Positions 12,901-25,787 of a DNA stretch of 64,000 nt are shown here, one piece after another. Made by a program: the position numbers and the translations under genes. The DNA is from Lepiota brunneoincarnata (lineage: Eukaryota > Basidiomycota > Agaricomycetes > Agaricales > Agaricaceae). Positions within the stretch are counted from its first letter, which is position 1. Each line of letters opens with the position of its first letter. The stretch covers positions 1,364,001 to 1,428,000 of the forward strand of contig JAEBUN010000006.1 of the NCBI GenBank assembly GCA_023014365.1. The letters run 5' to 3'. The notes under the pieces were generated by a model that did no database searches, had not been told where the DNA came from, and saw nothing but the letters and a program-made list of their open reading frames with translations.

Positions 12901-13933
12901 GGGAACTATCGCGGCATTGGTACCTCATGGGATGAATTCAACGCCGTTGCGGAATCACGACCTCCGCGAGCACTGCGAGCGTCTAATCAAGGATATGAAA
13001 GACCCTTACTTTTGTGCCATATTGACGTACCTCGCTTTGGGCGACTGGGCAGATGTGCTGAAGGAAGAAAGCATTCCACTAAGGGAACGACTTGCCATCG
13101 CGCTCCAATTCCTTGAGGATAAGCCTCTTAGTATCTACCTCCGGCATGTCATTGAAAATGCTATCGCAAAGGGCAATATCGACGGACTCATTATTACGGG
13201 TCTGACTCACTTCGGTATGGATATCCTGCAGGCATACATCGACAACACAGGCGATGTACAGACCGCAGCGATACTGGGATCCTACGTTTGCCCGCATAGG
13301 ATCCGGGACACGCGGGTGATCCGATGGCTGGATACGTATAGAGACATGCTGGACGGATTCAAATTGCATCACCCTCGGGTGTTGTTCGACATTGAGAGGG
13401 GGCAGATCTTAACAGAGGCGATGCAGAACGGAGACATCCCACCGATGGAACTGGTGCCGAAACAAGTGTTGATCAGGTGTAATTATTGTAGTAAGCCTGT
13501 TGCACCAGAGGAGGAACTTAGCCTAGCGGAGCAGGCAAAGTGGAAGGTGGGCTTTGGTCTTCCGTTTTTTTTTGGGAGGAATGACAATCTGATTGCTATG
13601 GATGTACAGCCCACAACCTGTTTGAACTGCCAGAGATCGTTACCGAGGTGTTCTATTTGTCTGATGACACTTAGCATCGTTCCAGACGCTGCGAGGGAGA
13701 TCGATCTGGTCGATTCGCCTCAGAAAGGTAAAGTGTTTGGGGACTGAAGATGGCGAGTATCGGACTCATTGTATGGTGCAGACACGATCGACGATGCAAT
13801 TGTTCTTTGCCAGACGTGCAGGCACGGCGGCCATGCCTCGCACCTGATGGAATGGTTTTTCGGAGAGGAGCAGCGATCGCGAGGGGTCTGTCCTGTTGCG
13901 GACTGTGACTGCAGGTGTGCTGATGAGTTTTAA
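9999..13933 (+). CDS. SEA4: SEA/GATOR2 complex subunit of the Mio/Sea4 type
   Basis: Subunit of the vacuolar/lysosomal SEAC (GATOR2) complex that relays amino-acid status to TORC1. The start is the ATG at 9999 (MVQQEKRLLWHP); exon 1 is 153 nt and ends exactly in phase. The N-terminal half is WD40-like: RFLVGGGSQITLYEW, then CFGWSPDPTLDDLVAVG, CNAVAFCNADPNYLAVG, LVIWDIAS and SVWDTRRL. A Pro/Ser/Arg-rich linker follows, then an alpha-solenoid region (AAAWLVFTRQFSKALDVLL and later helices). The C-terminus is the diagnostic Mio zinc module: CNYC, CLNCQ, CSIC, then CQTCRHGGHASHLMEWF and CPVADCDCRC. Introns are 10152-10283, about 11282-11332, 12103-12160, 12250-12306, about 12676-12730, about 12827-12880 and about 13727-13789. 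One extra A near 11423 must be ignored. Length suits the family (about 1,000 residues in yeast). It is convergent with UTP7 downstream. Confidence 0.88.
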
Positions 13934-14710
13934 GTGTCGAGTAGGGCGCCTGGTGTATATTTTAGTGGTGATGTTATATCTATAATGGTTTTAGGGGCAT
14001 TTGGACCTGGCCTACGCGAGCTCGTCCCGAGCACCCTAGTCTGCGATGCATTCTACTTGTAGTCGATCGCTGAAAAGTGCCAAGTTCCGACGGCTACGGT
14101 ACTACCTGCAAACGGAACTCTTCACCTTTATCCTCTAGAGTACATCTCTGCAAAAACTCTGAGCCCTCATGCATATAATGTGCTCGTACCAGGATAAGAT
14201 AAACGAAAACGGGTTACCTCCCGGGGTATCGCTGCCCGGTGGAGGTTAGGATCCAGGAGGCGTACGCTGCGATGGGATAAGCTACGAGCAGGCGAGGCCG
14301 GGGTGGGGTCTTTCGAGAAAGTCATTGAGCTTCATCCGCAGTCACACTCTGTCCTTCGAGAGGGCTGGTGGTTATCAAGTTGCTTGTATTTGCGGAACGC
14401 TAAGCCAGATGAAGCTGAGCAATATTCAAACCACTAGGGCCAGGGGTCCTTCGTGGTCGCCGTCAGTGACAGCCATCGCCAGGCTTGCAGATTCGCATTG
14501 ATTTCAAGGAAAGTGTAGGGGGTATCATCAACAGCATATGATCCGGTGCTGGGTGTGTTACCCGATGTGTCCCAGACTACCATCTTCAAAGCTTCAAAAC
14601 TTAAATGTTCGCGCCCATTGCAGAGCCAGAGGGGGCAGGAGTGCTGTTAATGGTAGAAGAAAGATAATATGCAAGAGACAGAGAAGAGTGGTGAGGTAGA
14701 GAATCTGTGT
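13934..14710. other. Convergent 3' flanks of SEA4 and UTP7
   Basis: No coding sequence is supported between the two convergent stop codons. A short inverted repeat near 14213-14247 (ACCTCC...GGAGGT around CCGGG/CCCGG) could help transcript ends from both sides, but this is only suggestive. Confidence 0.45.
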
Positions 14711-16802
14711 CTATGACTTGCGCTTAAACCGATCCAAGGCGGATGGTTTTTTCACTTCTTCCGTCTCACCTCTCGTAGCCATTCGTGCCTTCCTCTTCTC
14801 TTCTTTCATCTTCTCCAACTTTGCCCTGATCGCGACCTATAAAGAGACCCCACGTTGAGACCACAACCATCATAAAAGCGGAAGAGAGTAAGACTGACAC
14901 TAGCAGGGTCAATAACATTTTTCCTCTGCTTCCTCAAATACCGTTTCATGCTCTTATTCTTGCCTCTCATCCTCTTCTTCTCCTTCTCTTCCTTCAACTT
15001 CCTTTTGCTCTCCCCATCCATACCCGGGCCTTCAGATCCACCTTCACCACCTGGCCTCCTCGTCAGCAGAATCCGGGTGTTCGGTGGTATCAACCTTCCC
15101 AGGACACACGCAATCGATCATAGCGGGGTAACCTTGCATATGGTGTTTCCGTCGCAGGTTTTCCATCCGAGGTGACGAGTTTGGATGGCGCTGCGAGTGT
15201 ACCAACGAATTCCGGATCGAGAGTGATAAGCTCAGGTTGAATTTTGTCAAGCAGACCCTTGACCTCCCTTACCCTCCTCGCTTTGCGACTTTCAAACGGA
15301 TCCGCCTCGGTACTATCAAAGTTGGGTTCACCAGACCCTGGTACGAGAATGCTAGAAATAGCCAGCGGCGTGGCCAATGGTGAGGACGTCTTGGAATGGG
15401 ACGAAGCGGAGGGAGGTGAGGGGTCGGTGGGGGATTGGATGGGTGAGGTATAGCGGGGGTTGTATAGACCCGTGGAAAGGCTGGTGTATTGATGGTGTCG
15501 TGTATAACTGCTCGACGAAAAAAAAAAAAACATGGATCAGCGCAATTTTCTGAGAAAGAGCCAAGGAAAAACTCACATTAACAGTCCCACCTGCTGCGAC
15601 TCCCAACGTACCCTTCATACTCCACTCCACTTCCGGATCCCCACCGCTACCACGAACCCTCCACTCCCTCACCACTCCCTTCCAATTCCGACAATCCCAC
15701 ACCTTGACCGTGCCGTCGCGCCCGGCAGTTGCCATATATCTTCCCCCTTGGCTTGGATCGACGCTAACGCTTGTGACTGGACCCATGTGTGCTAGGAGCT
15801 GGACGGCAGGGTGTGGAAGGTTGGGCGTCCAGAGGGTGACACACCCATTCTGGTGGCCTAGATGGATGACAGGCGTTGTGGATGTTTTGGGTCATTGCAG
15901 TACATGATCCAAGTTTTGTGCGGTGTTCGACGAGGAGTTGACCTGTAGATGTGTCTTGGTACTTTAGATACCCTGCATTGCCCTAGAGAGTCATACATGC
16001 TGGTAATAGTGGGGGTTGAAAACTGGGGAGGAGACGTACAATGGATGCGAGAAGCCAATGGTAGGGTAGGAACTCGAGCCGCGTTGCCTCGATGTGGGCT
16101 TTTAAACAGTGTATTTCTATGCCATCACGGTCGTAAATGTAGACGTATTTTTTTTGCGCAACGGCAAAATAAGTGTGGTCCTGAAGGAATGTGATGTCCC
16201 GGCAAGTTTCTTGTAGCTGTAGTTCGGTAATGTAGCGTTCCCGTCTGCCAGTCAACGGCAGCAATATGCCCATAGCGTCCAGCTATCGCAAGATGTCTAC
16301 CAAAAAAAAAAACATGATTAGGATAGGGCTCGTTATCCCAAGACGATAGGACTCACCGCCCGTTTCGTGTATATCTCACCCAATACGGGCCTCCATCCAA
16401 ACTGAACTCTCGACGACCTTTGGCTCCCTCCTGTCCCGCAGCCTTCGTAATCGCTTCCTGCCCGACCCTCCATGTGCGCTCCAGCTCGCCTTCAACTTCA
16501 ATCCGCCCAGCGTCCTCCACCAGTAGCATCTCAGACTCTTCTACGAGTGCTTTTGCTCGTGCATTTTGCGTGCTTTGCCGTTGTAGCTCCCCCCGGAGTT
16601 TCTTGTTGGCAATGTGCGAGTATTTCGGTAGACTCCTGCCCGCATCGCCGCTGTCGCGCAAGGATTTTGGCACCGAGGTGTGTTTCGCGACGGATTGGGA
16701 GGTGAAGTCCTTTTCCGGTTGCTTTTCCTTTTTTTTATGTATTGACTTGCGTTTTTTTGCAAATGGTTTTACCGCATCTGCCTTTGCGAATAGCGAGTCC
16801 AT
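14711..16802 (-). CDS. UTP7: UTP7/BING4 (WDR46) U3 snoRNP WD40 protein
   Basis: Nucleolar WD40 protein of the small-subunit processome, needed for 18S rRNA maturation. The start ATG at 16802 opens a Lys-rich N-terminus ([16 protein letters not shown]). WD40 blades follow: [52 protein letters not shown], and [19 protein letters not shown]. The family-specific C-terminal BING4 block is clear: [24 protein letters not shown] and [18 protein letters not shown] basic tail ends in [10 protein letters not shown] with TAG at 14711-14713. Introns lie near 16307-16362, 15974-16037, 15515-15578 and 14836-14900. Single extra bases near 16229, 15869, 15360, 15101 and 15050 must be ignored to keep the family alignment. 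The 5' end lies 54 bp from the next gene, which is transcribed the other way. Confidence 0.85.
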
Positions 16803-16856
16803 GAAAGTGTTAGCATCAGCACAGCCACAGGACCTGGCGCTCTCCTCTCGTCGCCC

Positions 16857-18285
16857 ATGCGTCAGATTTTAAAGCTCCCTCAACTTCCAAATGGCACTCC
16901 TCAGTCTAACCTGGCTGGCATCCTCCCCCTCTCAAGTTTAATCGAACTCATTGACGTAGAAGCAAAACTGCACTGCTATGAGCTTTCGGGCTTTGGCATA
17001 GTGTGGAACTGGCCTCTCACTCCTGCTGGTGCCCGCCTCATGCTTGACCACCATCACACAGAAGAGGACAAGAATTCAAAGGGTTGCCTTCTCGATGATG
17101 GTACACGCACTTCCCCGTTGCAGTGTGTTGATATGTGCTTCGGAAGTACCTACGCGTGCATCAACAGCTTTACGGTGCGAGCCTGCGCTGAAGCTGCACC
17201 ATTACTTAAAGTATTACCACCCAGCATAAAAAATCCATACCGGCTTCAGCGTTTAGAAGTCGTCCACGTTTATCACGACTTCTATGGAACCGAGGGGGCA
17301 GGGGAGGGGGCTCCAGAAACTGGCGTTGAGTATGGAGTGGCTGACGGTTCTACTGGTCGGATGGGTTCTATGGTCGGCGGCAGGTTATCATCAGTGCAAT
17401 TTGTGCAATGCCCTCTCGCGCTTGCATACCTGCTCATCCTTCCAGCCACGGGCCTTTGTGTGCGTCATGCCTTTGGACATCATCCTCGCCCTCTTTTACT
17501 AGAACCACCCGGGCCAGTTCAACAGTACTGGCGACGCTCCATCATAGCCGCAAACCATCTCAATGAGGTTGACTGGACCATTTATATTGGCGATCGTAGA
17601 CTGGTCAGCGCCATGTTGAACAAACCCCTTCTACCGCCATCTGATAACCCCCCCAATCGAAATCCGCTTGAAAATCGCAGTTTGTTAAGGCTTCTTCTCC
17701 GTGTTCTAATCGCAGGCCAGTGGGGCATCGTCCTTGCTGTCAGTGCACTACAGGATTGGGATGCAATCTTCATCTCAGCGGCGCTCATTCTTTGTGCTTG
17801 TACATCCACGTTCCTTTTTCGTACATCTCATTCCATCGACATCTGGTTAAGATCCAACCATGTCGGGCTTGAAAAGATGTCAGCCACCTTCTCCGGGCGT
17901 CGAGCTCTGCTTTCTGCATTAGTAGCCATTAATCCCAGATTGCCAGCCTGCTCGCGGTCTTGTCACTCGTTGGATTGACTATATTTTAGAACGCGCAGCC
18001 TCTAGGAAGGAATGGGAAGGGCTGTTGCAAAGGAGGCTATTGCAGCAGCCGTTGACGGGTGATGAAAAGGCATCAAAGTGGCTTGTCGAGTCTATCGAAG
18101 AAGGTGTCCAGAAAGCCTCGGAGATCAACAAATGGCTACTGGAACGTGAAAAATATCACAATGTGCCAGAGCGGCCACCATCGCAAGTCCCAGTTCATCA
18201 TTGCCACGTCCTCCACGTCGCCATAATGCTTCAGATGATGGGACCATTTGTGCCACCCTTCCCATGCGCTCTCACATTGAGCTGA
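16857..18285 (+). CDS. Unknown multi-pass membrane protein
   Basis: I do not recognise a named family. The protein begins MRQILKLPQLPNGTPQ and contains about three hydrophobic stretches: around residues 190-210 (CPLALAYLLILPATGLC), 285-303 (LLLRVLIAGQWGIVLAVSAL) and 308-326 (AIFISAALILCACTSTFLF). Polar motifs lie between them (YWRRSIIAANHLNEVDWTIY). A +1 insertion near 17937 separates the 373-codon first frame from the C-terminal part, which contains LVTRWIDYILERAASRKEWEG and KASKWLVESIEEG, ending at TGA 18283. A stretch of low hydrophobicity rich in Gly near residues 140-170 might be an unspliced intron. The gene starts 54 bp from UTP7 and probably shares its promoter. Confidence 0.6.
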
Positions 18286-19306
18286 TGCACTTTCGAGCGC
18301 CCCCCTCGTATAATTGTAACTAGAACTGGTACACAGTACGCCCGTGACTGCCCCCTTTTTTCTCTTTCATTTCAACTTCCGCCTGACCTAATGTTCTCGA
18401 CGATCCTTACCATCATTACCTTCATCTGTTATTCCGACATCGGAGTACTTTTCTGTCTGGGTGCTTGTGTGCTATATCCGTGCTCTGCCTTCCCTCTTAC
18501 AAAACTGACTCGTTCCTTATGTCATTTAACGCTCAATATATTGTGTATAGATCGGCACGCGAACACAAGGTCAGGCAAGGAGATACCGAGCTGACGACGT
18601 GGGAATTGGAAAAATGAGAAATACGGTGACGCACGTACTTGTACATATATGGTACAACCGCTAAAACCAAGATTATTCCTTTTGCTGCATACGCAGCACA
18701 AGGACGGTGCCCCATTCTTGATAGAATGGTCTTCGGGGAGGGGCAACAATTTCAAAGAAAGTCCAAACATTGAGTGACACAGTCCAGGCTACCTGGTCTC
18801 ATCTATTTGTCCATTCAAGAATGTCCAGAACTCATCACTTCCGGAACAAAATACATTAATGGTATTAATCAACAGATAGTATTATTAATGGAGGACGGAT
18901 TGACGTGCTTTGGTTCGACTGCATCTGCCGATGCAATCTTAAGCCCGGGGCCCAACGGCAAGGGAGCACGAGGATCAAGAGACCCCTCCCCGGGAAAAAA
19001 GTGGTGGAGAAGAAGTTTTTAAAAGAGGGGTGACTTTTAGGTTTTTTTTTTTTCCTTTTTTTTCAGATCTTTTTTTTTCGGGACAAAATCACCTGCGGTG
19101 CGCGATAGGACATCGTCAGTCTCCTACGATCATGACCCCCTGAGGGTTAGAAGCGAGGATGAGTATGAATACAACAGCCCGTCCTTCGTGTCACGCAAGC
19201 GCCCCGTCAACAGACACGCCCACCGCAGCCCCAGATTGGAGAGCTCAACCACGGAGTGGGAGCGGCTGGGTGTGCGAGATATCGACCTTGGAGCAATCAA
19301 AGCCCA
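18286..19306. other. Intergenic with poly-T tracts
   Basis: No gene is supported. Long T runs lie at about 19040-19078. Open frames on either strand (for example 18774-19022 on plus) show no domain and no convincing splice chain. Confidence 0.4.
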
Positions 19307-19940
19307 CTACCGCCAGTGCTTTCTCAACAAGGAGAACTACTGCAACGGAGGGGAGAAATAAAGAGTGAAATGAAAAGTACGAGAGTATGAAGAGCCGGGC
19401 ATAGAGCGAGAAGTGTGGTGGCATGGGAGGGAACATAGCCGTCGCGGAACGACTTACTTTATATTGATACAAGTACCCTATGCCTTGGTGTGAGTATGGG
19501 CGTAGATCAACGGACGGGACAACACATACAATCAGTCAGCTCTTGCCGAGCCTCAGCAGCAGGAGGCCATCCCGTCGAGCTGCTGCCTATCAAATAGACT
19601 AGAATGTTAGCAATCGCGGAGGGCTGGGTGACCATTAGGATGATGAGTAATAATGTTGCCTGAGGTTCAAACGTTAAATTCATTATGGTGACAAGAATTT
19701 TTATCACGCCCAACTTACGGTCATTGTGCCTCAGCCCTACTTCAGCAACCCAAGGCCATTCCATTGGGTCACTTTGCACGGTGACGTTGGTGGTTATAGG
19801 AGGAACCGTTGGCTGCGGAAAGGATCGTGTGATCCAGGGTACATTGCCCTTCACTGCTCAGACAACATCAGAATGAATGACAAGACCCGCAACGAGAATC
19901 CAACTTACATTACAGCGAACGGTCGGTGTCGTTCCACCAA
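19307..19940 (-). CDS. Possible multi-exon small protein, unrecognised, 5' end unknown
   Basis: Tentative. On the minus strand a chain of short exons keeps one frame across plausible 46-65-nt GT-AG introns. It reads VGGTTPTVR, then GNVPWITRSFPQPTVPP and SDPMEWPWVAEVGLRHND, then RNIITHHPNG, SSSTGWPPAAEARQELTD, WYLYQYK and FSLLRKHWR, with TAG at 19307-19309. One intron has a clear branch-like GCTAAC. Short exons of this kind suit basidiomycete secreted or surface proteins. A possible signal-like exon lies upstream near 20132 but could not be joined in frame. Function is not inferred. Confidence 0.28.
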
Positions 19941-21039
19941 CTACGGACAGTAGAGGCATCGGGCATATTGGTTAATCACCGCCCAGAGCCGCCTACATCT
20001 GCAGGTAATAGATATTAGACGACGTTGTGAGAGAGCAGCAGAGAATACACACCCCATGAAAGGGCGCCCAGGCCTGATCACCGAGGTAAACGTCACAACC
20101 AACACCCTAGCTAGTAGGAGTGAATTGATCACCGAGTGTGCATGGCAGTGAGTGGTTCGAAGTCAAGAGAGGTGAAGAACCATACGCCCCAGGTGCAGCC
20201 CTTTTATACCTGCATGTCGGTCTCAAATCCCACGAAAATCGCGCAGCCCTTCGCCCCGGCATGTCATCTGCTTCCTCCTAGTCTTACACGCGTTGTCTTA
20301 GTGCGTGGATGACGCTATCCAAATGAATATGTTTGATAACAATCAGTGGGTCCAGTCCAAGTAAAAATTCACCTGATTCCCGGACTAGCGTGTCGTGTCC
20401 TGGATGCTTTACCGTCAGCTGCTCCCCCGCTATTGAAAATCATGTCCCATCCTGAGAGCAATTCAGTCCAAACCGCCAATCAGGTTTTCTTTCGCAAGTA
20501 CTTAAACTCCAACCTTGGGAATAGCAGATATCAAATGGCTGAGACCCACTGGGAGCCGCCGTAATTGAGTCTAAGCCACAGAGTTGTTCGAGAACACGGT
20601 GATATGCATCGTGACAATAGCCAGAAATTCGCATGGTACGAGTTTATGGTGGTAATATGACCAGTGAAGACGTAATGAGAGAATGTTCTTCATGCCATAC
20701 TAAAGTAGAATTCGTCCCTTGCGCTACTCCAAATCGGAGGATGTCCTCCTAAAGTAGTGACAAGCATGATCGGCAACGACGGCAGCGCAAGTCGACGATC
20801 AATACAAGAGCTCCCAATTTTTTTTCGTCTAGGGGTTTTGGGGGGCTTCAAGGTATGTATGATTTATAGGAAGAATTGCGGCTGGAAGTCGGGACATCGT
20901 CGGATTGCACCGAACGTCGAACGTTGAGCGTTTGAACATTGACTCCCATGGTGAGACCGTACGATTGGTCAATCGGGCTTGGGAGCTGCCTTTGCGACAA
21001 ATCACACTTTTCCAGTATCCGGCGTAAAGCGGCAGCGTT
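19941..21039. other. Intergenic; nothing supported
   Basis: No coding region or repeat is recognised, apart from the possible upstream exon near 20080-20132 mentioned for the preceding candidate gene. Confidence 0.4.
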
Positions 21040-21420
21040 CCCAACGACCGTTGTCGTCTTGTTGAGGGAGCCACTCCTCGTCAACCGGACAGAGGTAACG
21101 ATAGGAAAATCTAACACGGCTTGCTGAATGTTTCTCGAGAAGCCCAAGTGCCAAATATACGCGTGTTGTATATTTAGCGGAGATGCACCAATACACGATT
21201 TAATGGGTTTGGTTACCCTGTTGTCACCGTGAAATTCGGGAGTAGCACGAGTCGTGAATCCTTGTAAACATCCTCGGTTTGCAATAGCAAGGTAAATGAG
21301 GGAAGGGAGTAGTTGCTTGTTGTCCAAACGGTCTCCCTGGTACATGAGTGCCAAAGCGCGGCAAGGTCGGCTAGGGAGGAGCCTGGGAACACAGCGATGG
21401 TAACAAACAAACGTCAATAT
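21040..21420 (-). pseudogene. Decayed partial copy of the F-box/LRR-like gene at 28372-29410
   Basis: Nucleotide blocks here match the 3' half and 3' flank of the gene at 28.4-29.4 kb. Shared pieces include the flank GCCCAAGTGCCAAATATACG (near 21145 and 28260), ACACGATTTAATG, and the coding block translated as LQTEDVYKDSRLVLLPNF here versus LQTEDIYKDPRLVLLPNF in the parent. Relative to the parent, this copy lacks several internal segments, including the region around the stop codon and the piece encoding the preceding LRR-like stretch, so no intact frame remains. It ends 44 bp before the RSE1 start codon. Confidence 0.75.
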
Positions 21421-21463
21421 GAAAGTTTGGCCTCGCGTCTCCTCGCTTTAGTCAAACATTGAG

Positions 21464-24400
21464 ATGCACTTGTACAACATAACCCTCCAACCACCGACCG
21501 CTGTCGTGCACGCAGTCGTTGGCAACTTCTCTGGCGCACGACAGCAGGAGATCATCGTCTCTCGTGGTACCCGTCTCGAGCTCCTCCGCCCCGACCCTCA
21601 AACAGGCAAAATCACGACTGTCGTTGCCACAGATGTCTTTGGTTCCATACGATCTCTAGCTGCATTCAGGTTGACTGGCGCGACCAAGGGTGAGCAACTC
21701 GTACGTATTATTTACTTGCAATACCTTTAACCCTCTGTTTTCTCAGACTACACAGTACTAGGATCGGACTCGGGCCGCATCATCATTCTCGAGTATGACA
21801 CCAAAACAAGCAGCTTTGTCAAACTGCACCAAGAGACGTTCGGCAAATCTGGTGCACGTCGTATTGTTCCTGGTCAGTATCTCGCCACGGACCCAAAGGG
21901 TCGTAGTGTGATGATATCTGCTATGGAAAAGGCCAAGCTGGTGTATATCCTCAACCGGGACGCTGCTGCCAATTTGACGATATCTTCGCCCCTAGAGGCA
22001 CATAAGAACTCCGCCATCATTCACCATATTGTCGGTCTGGATGTTGGGTTTGAAAACCCCATCTTTGCAGCGCTGGAAGTTGACTACTCAGAGTCCGACC
22101 AGGACCCAACAGGGAGATGCATATAAAAAAGCGGACAAGGTCAGTCTACCTGTCAAATGGGAAGCCAATTATTCTTACCCGCATCAGATGCTTACTTACT
22201 ACGAACTCGATCTTGGTCTGAATCACGTCGTTCGAAAATGGAGCGAACCCACCGACAGGCGCGCAAACCTCTTGGTACAAGTTCCTGGCGGCCAACTAGC
22301 ATCGTCCGAGAGATACGATGGCCCTTCCGGAGTGCTTGTGTGTTGTGAAGATCACATCATTTACCGTCACATGGATGCCCCCCAGCACCGTGTCCCAATC
22401 CCCCGAAGGCGACATCCACTAGAAGATAAGGAACGAGGTGTTATCATCACTGCAGCCGTGATGCACAAAATGAAGGTGGAAGCAGATTTATACTTCCTCT
22501 GGCCCGAACTGACCATGGTACTCAGGGTGCATTTTTCTTCCTTCTTCAGAGTGAAGATGGTGATCTCTTCAAGGTTACAATCGAGCATGAGGAGGAAGAC
22601 GTCAAGGCGTTGAAAATCAAATATTTCGATACTGCGCCCGTTGCTTCAAATCTATGTATTCTGAAGTCGGGCTTCCTTTATATTGCCTCCGAATTTGGGA
22701 ACCAGTAAGAGTATGTTGACCTCAGCACCATTCAACACTAACATCGACACAAGTTACTTGTACCAGTTCCAAAAGTTAGGAGATGATGACAATGAGCCCG
22801 AATTTAGTTCGACATCCTATCCATCCTTTGGGATGGCGAACCCCCAAATAAGCCTCCCACGTGCATATTTCAATCCTCGCCCCTTGGAGAACTTGGCACT
22901 TGCGGATGAGGTTGAATCTCTCGATCCCATCCTCGACTCCAAAGTTCTGAACCTTTTACCAAACTCTGATGCGCCTCAAATTTTTGCTGCATGCGGGCGG
23001 GGCGCACGCAGCAGCCTCCGAACACTACGTCACGGGCTAGAGGTGGAAGAGTCTGTGAGCTCAGAACTTCCCTGGTATCCCGAATGCAGGTTTGGACAAC
23101 GAAGCGGACAGAAGATGGTGAGTTCAGTGCAATGCGCCTATTTGCATGCCTACTGATGTTCACATCCAAAAAGATCCTTACGACTCATACATCATCCTTT
23201 CCTTCGTCAACGGCACCCTCGTACTCTCCATTGGCGAAACGATCGAAGAAGTCCAAGACACGGGCTTCCTTTCCTCAGCCCCAACACTCGCAGTCCAACA
23301 AATCGGTTCCGATGCGCTCCTCCAGGTGCACCCACAAGGCATTCGCCACGTCCTTTCCGACCGCCGCGTGAACGAATGGCGGGTACCCCAAGGGAAAACA
23401 ATTGTGGCCGCCACAACAAACAAACGACAGGTCATCGTGGCGCTGAGTTCTGCGGAACTGGTGTACTTCGAATTGGACCTCGATGGACAGCTGAACGAGT
23501 ATCAAGATCGGAAGGCGATGGGGAGTACGGTCCTTGCATTGAGTGTTGGGGATGTGCCTGAGGGGAGGCAAAGGTCACCGTATTTGGCTGTGGGGTGTGA
23601 AGATCAGACTGTTCGGATTATCTCGCTGGATCCGGAGAGCACTCTCGAGACGATCAGTTTGCAAGCGCTCACGGCGCCTCCGTCGGCGATATGCATTGCG
23701 GATATGTTGGATGCGAGTATCAACAAGGCGCAGCCCACGATGTTTGTCAATATCGGGTTGCAGAATGGTGTGCTGTTGCGGACAGTGTTGGATCCTATCA
23801 ATGGGCAGTTGACAGATACCCGGACACGGTGAGTATATCCGTGTAGCTGTGATGCATATGCTCATAAAGTTATTGACAGCTTCCTTGGCACACGACCAAT
23901 CAAGCTCGTCCGTGTGCAAATTCACAAGAATCCTGCTATCCTTGCGCTTTCATCTCGATCATGGTTAAACTACACACACCAAAATTTCATGCACTTTACG
24001 CCCCTTATCTATGAAAACCTTGACTACGCGTGGAGCTTCTCGGCAGAGTTGAGCCCCGAGGGGTTGATTGGTATTTCGGGGTCTGTGCTACGGTAAGTTT
24101 TCTTCGGAAGCATTACGAGCGGACTGTAACATCACTTGCGTTTGTAGGATCTTCCAGATACCCAAACTGGGTGTCAAACTGAAACAGGACTTGATTCCTT
24201 TGTCGCACACACCTCGCAAGTTCATCACACATCCGGCGAATAATTATTTCTATCTTATTGAAGGTGATCATCGTGTGATGGGACAGGGAGCAGCGAAAAA
24301 AAAACTGGCAGAGCTTGTGAGTACTTGACCACTAAGTCTGCTTCACACTGACAAGGCGTTGCTACAGCGTCAGCAAGGCAAGAAGTTTGATGAAGGAACC

Positions 24401-25689
24401 TTGAATCTCGCACCAGAGGTGTTTGGACCCCTGAGGGCACCTGCAGGAACGTGGGCTTCAAATGTTCGAGTCATAGATCCAGTAGAGGTACGTCACCGAC
24501 TTGATTCATCAATAAATGATTCGCCAAGATTATTGCTTGACAGGGCAAAACCGTCTCGGTTTATCCTCTGGAGGACAATGAAGCCGCTTTTTCGATCGCC
24601 GTTGTACCGTTTGCTGCTCGTGGAAATGAGCTACACTTGGTTGTCGGCACAGCAGCAGACACACATTTAGTCCCGAGGTCGTGCTCGAGTGGGTTCCTAA
24701 GGGTATACCAATTCAAGGACGATGGTGCTGGGCTAGAGTTAATCCATAAGGTGAGCAAACTTTTGAAGAGTCGAGCCTCGTGCGGACGCTGAAATAGGGA
24801 TAGACCGAGATCGACGATGTGCCGCTTGCTTTGATTAGCCTTCCAAGGAAGGCTGGTTGCCGGTGTTGGCAAGGCTCTGAGGATCTACGATATTGGAAAG
24901 AAAAAGATGCTGCGAAAGGTTGAGAACAAGGTGGGCTCACTGGGAACTTGTCGCGTAGAGCCCATATTCTGACGTTCCACCAGCAATTCGGTTCAGTTAT
25001 TGTCACTCTTTCGACGCAAGGTTCAGCGTATCCTTGTGGGCGACATGCAAGAATCAATATCTTTTGCTGTTTACAAGGCTCCCGAAAACCGATTACTCGT
25101 CTTCGCTGATGACTCCCAATCGCGGTGGATCACCGCTGCGACGATGGTGGACTATAACACTGTCGCCGCAGCTGACCGTTTCGGAAACATCTTCGTGAAT
25201 CGGTTAGATTCAAAAATCTCAGAGCAGGTTGATGATGACCCAACGGGCGCAGGTGTACTACACGAGAAGGGCCTTCTGATGGGTGCACCACATAAAACAC
25301 AAACGCTGTGTCACTTCCATGTGGGGGACCTTATCACCTCGATTCACAGATCGTCTCTTGTGGCCGGTGGACGCGAGGTGCTACTCTACACAGGACTGCA
25401 CGGAACGATTGGGATTCTCGTGCCGTTCGTGACGAAAGACGACGTGGACTTTATTTCGACACTGGAACAACACTTGAGGACGGAGCAGGTGAGCCTGGTA
25501 GGAAGGGATCACTTGGCGTGGAGAGGGTACTATGTACCTGTGAAAGCGGTTGTGGATGGGGACTTGTGTGAGACGTATGCTGGATTACCGGGGTCGAAGC
25601 AGAGCGCGATTGCAGGCGAGTTGGATCGGACGGTTGGAGAGGTGTTGAAGAAGTTGGAACAGTTGAGGGTTACAGCGAGTGGGTACTGA
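21464..25689 (+). CDS. RSE1: Splicing factor 3B subunit 3 (SF3b130, RSE1), DDB1/CPSF-A family
   Basis: Core U2 snRNP SF3b protein supporting branch-site recognition during spliceosome assembly. Start [20 protein letters not shown] at 21464. Family blocks in order: [201 protein letters not shown], and [20 protein letters not shown]. It ends with [17 protein letters not shown]. At least nine short introns are visible (for example 21690-21746). Five extra single bases (about 22113, 23072, 23090, 24835, 25022) break the frame. Because the gene is essential and the matches resume at once, I read these as sequence error. Length agrees with the roughly 1,200-residue family. Confidence 0.92.
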
Positions 25690-25787
25690 AAAAAGATCGT
25701 GCTACGCTGCACTCGGTGTACGCCCCGAGCTTTCCGGTTTTGGTATTGTCATCATAATGTTCATCCGACGCTAAAGCTGTAGTTTTG

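Noticed and set aside
18774..19022. 82-codon plus-strand ORF
   Set aside because: Low-complexity end, no homology recognised, and it precedes long T runs typical of non-coding sequence.
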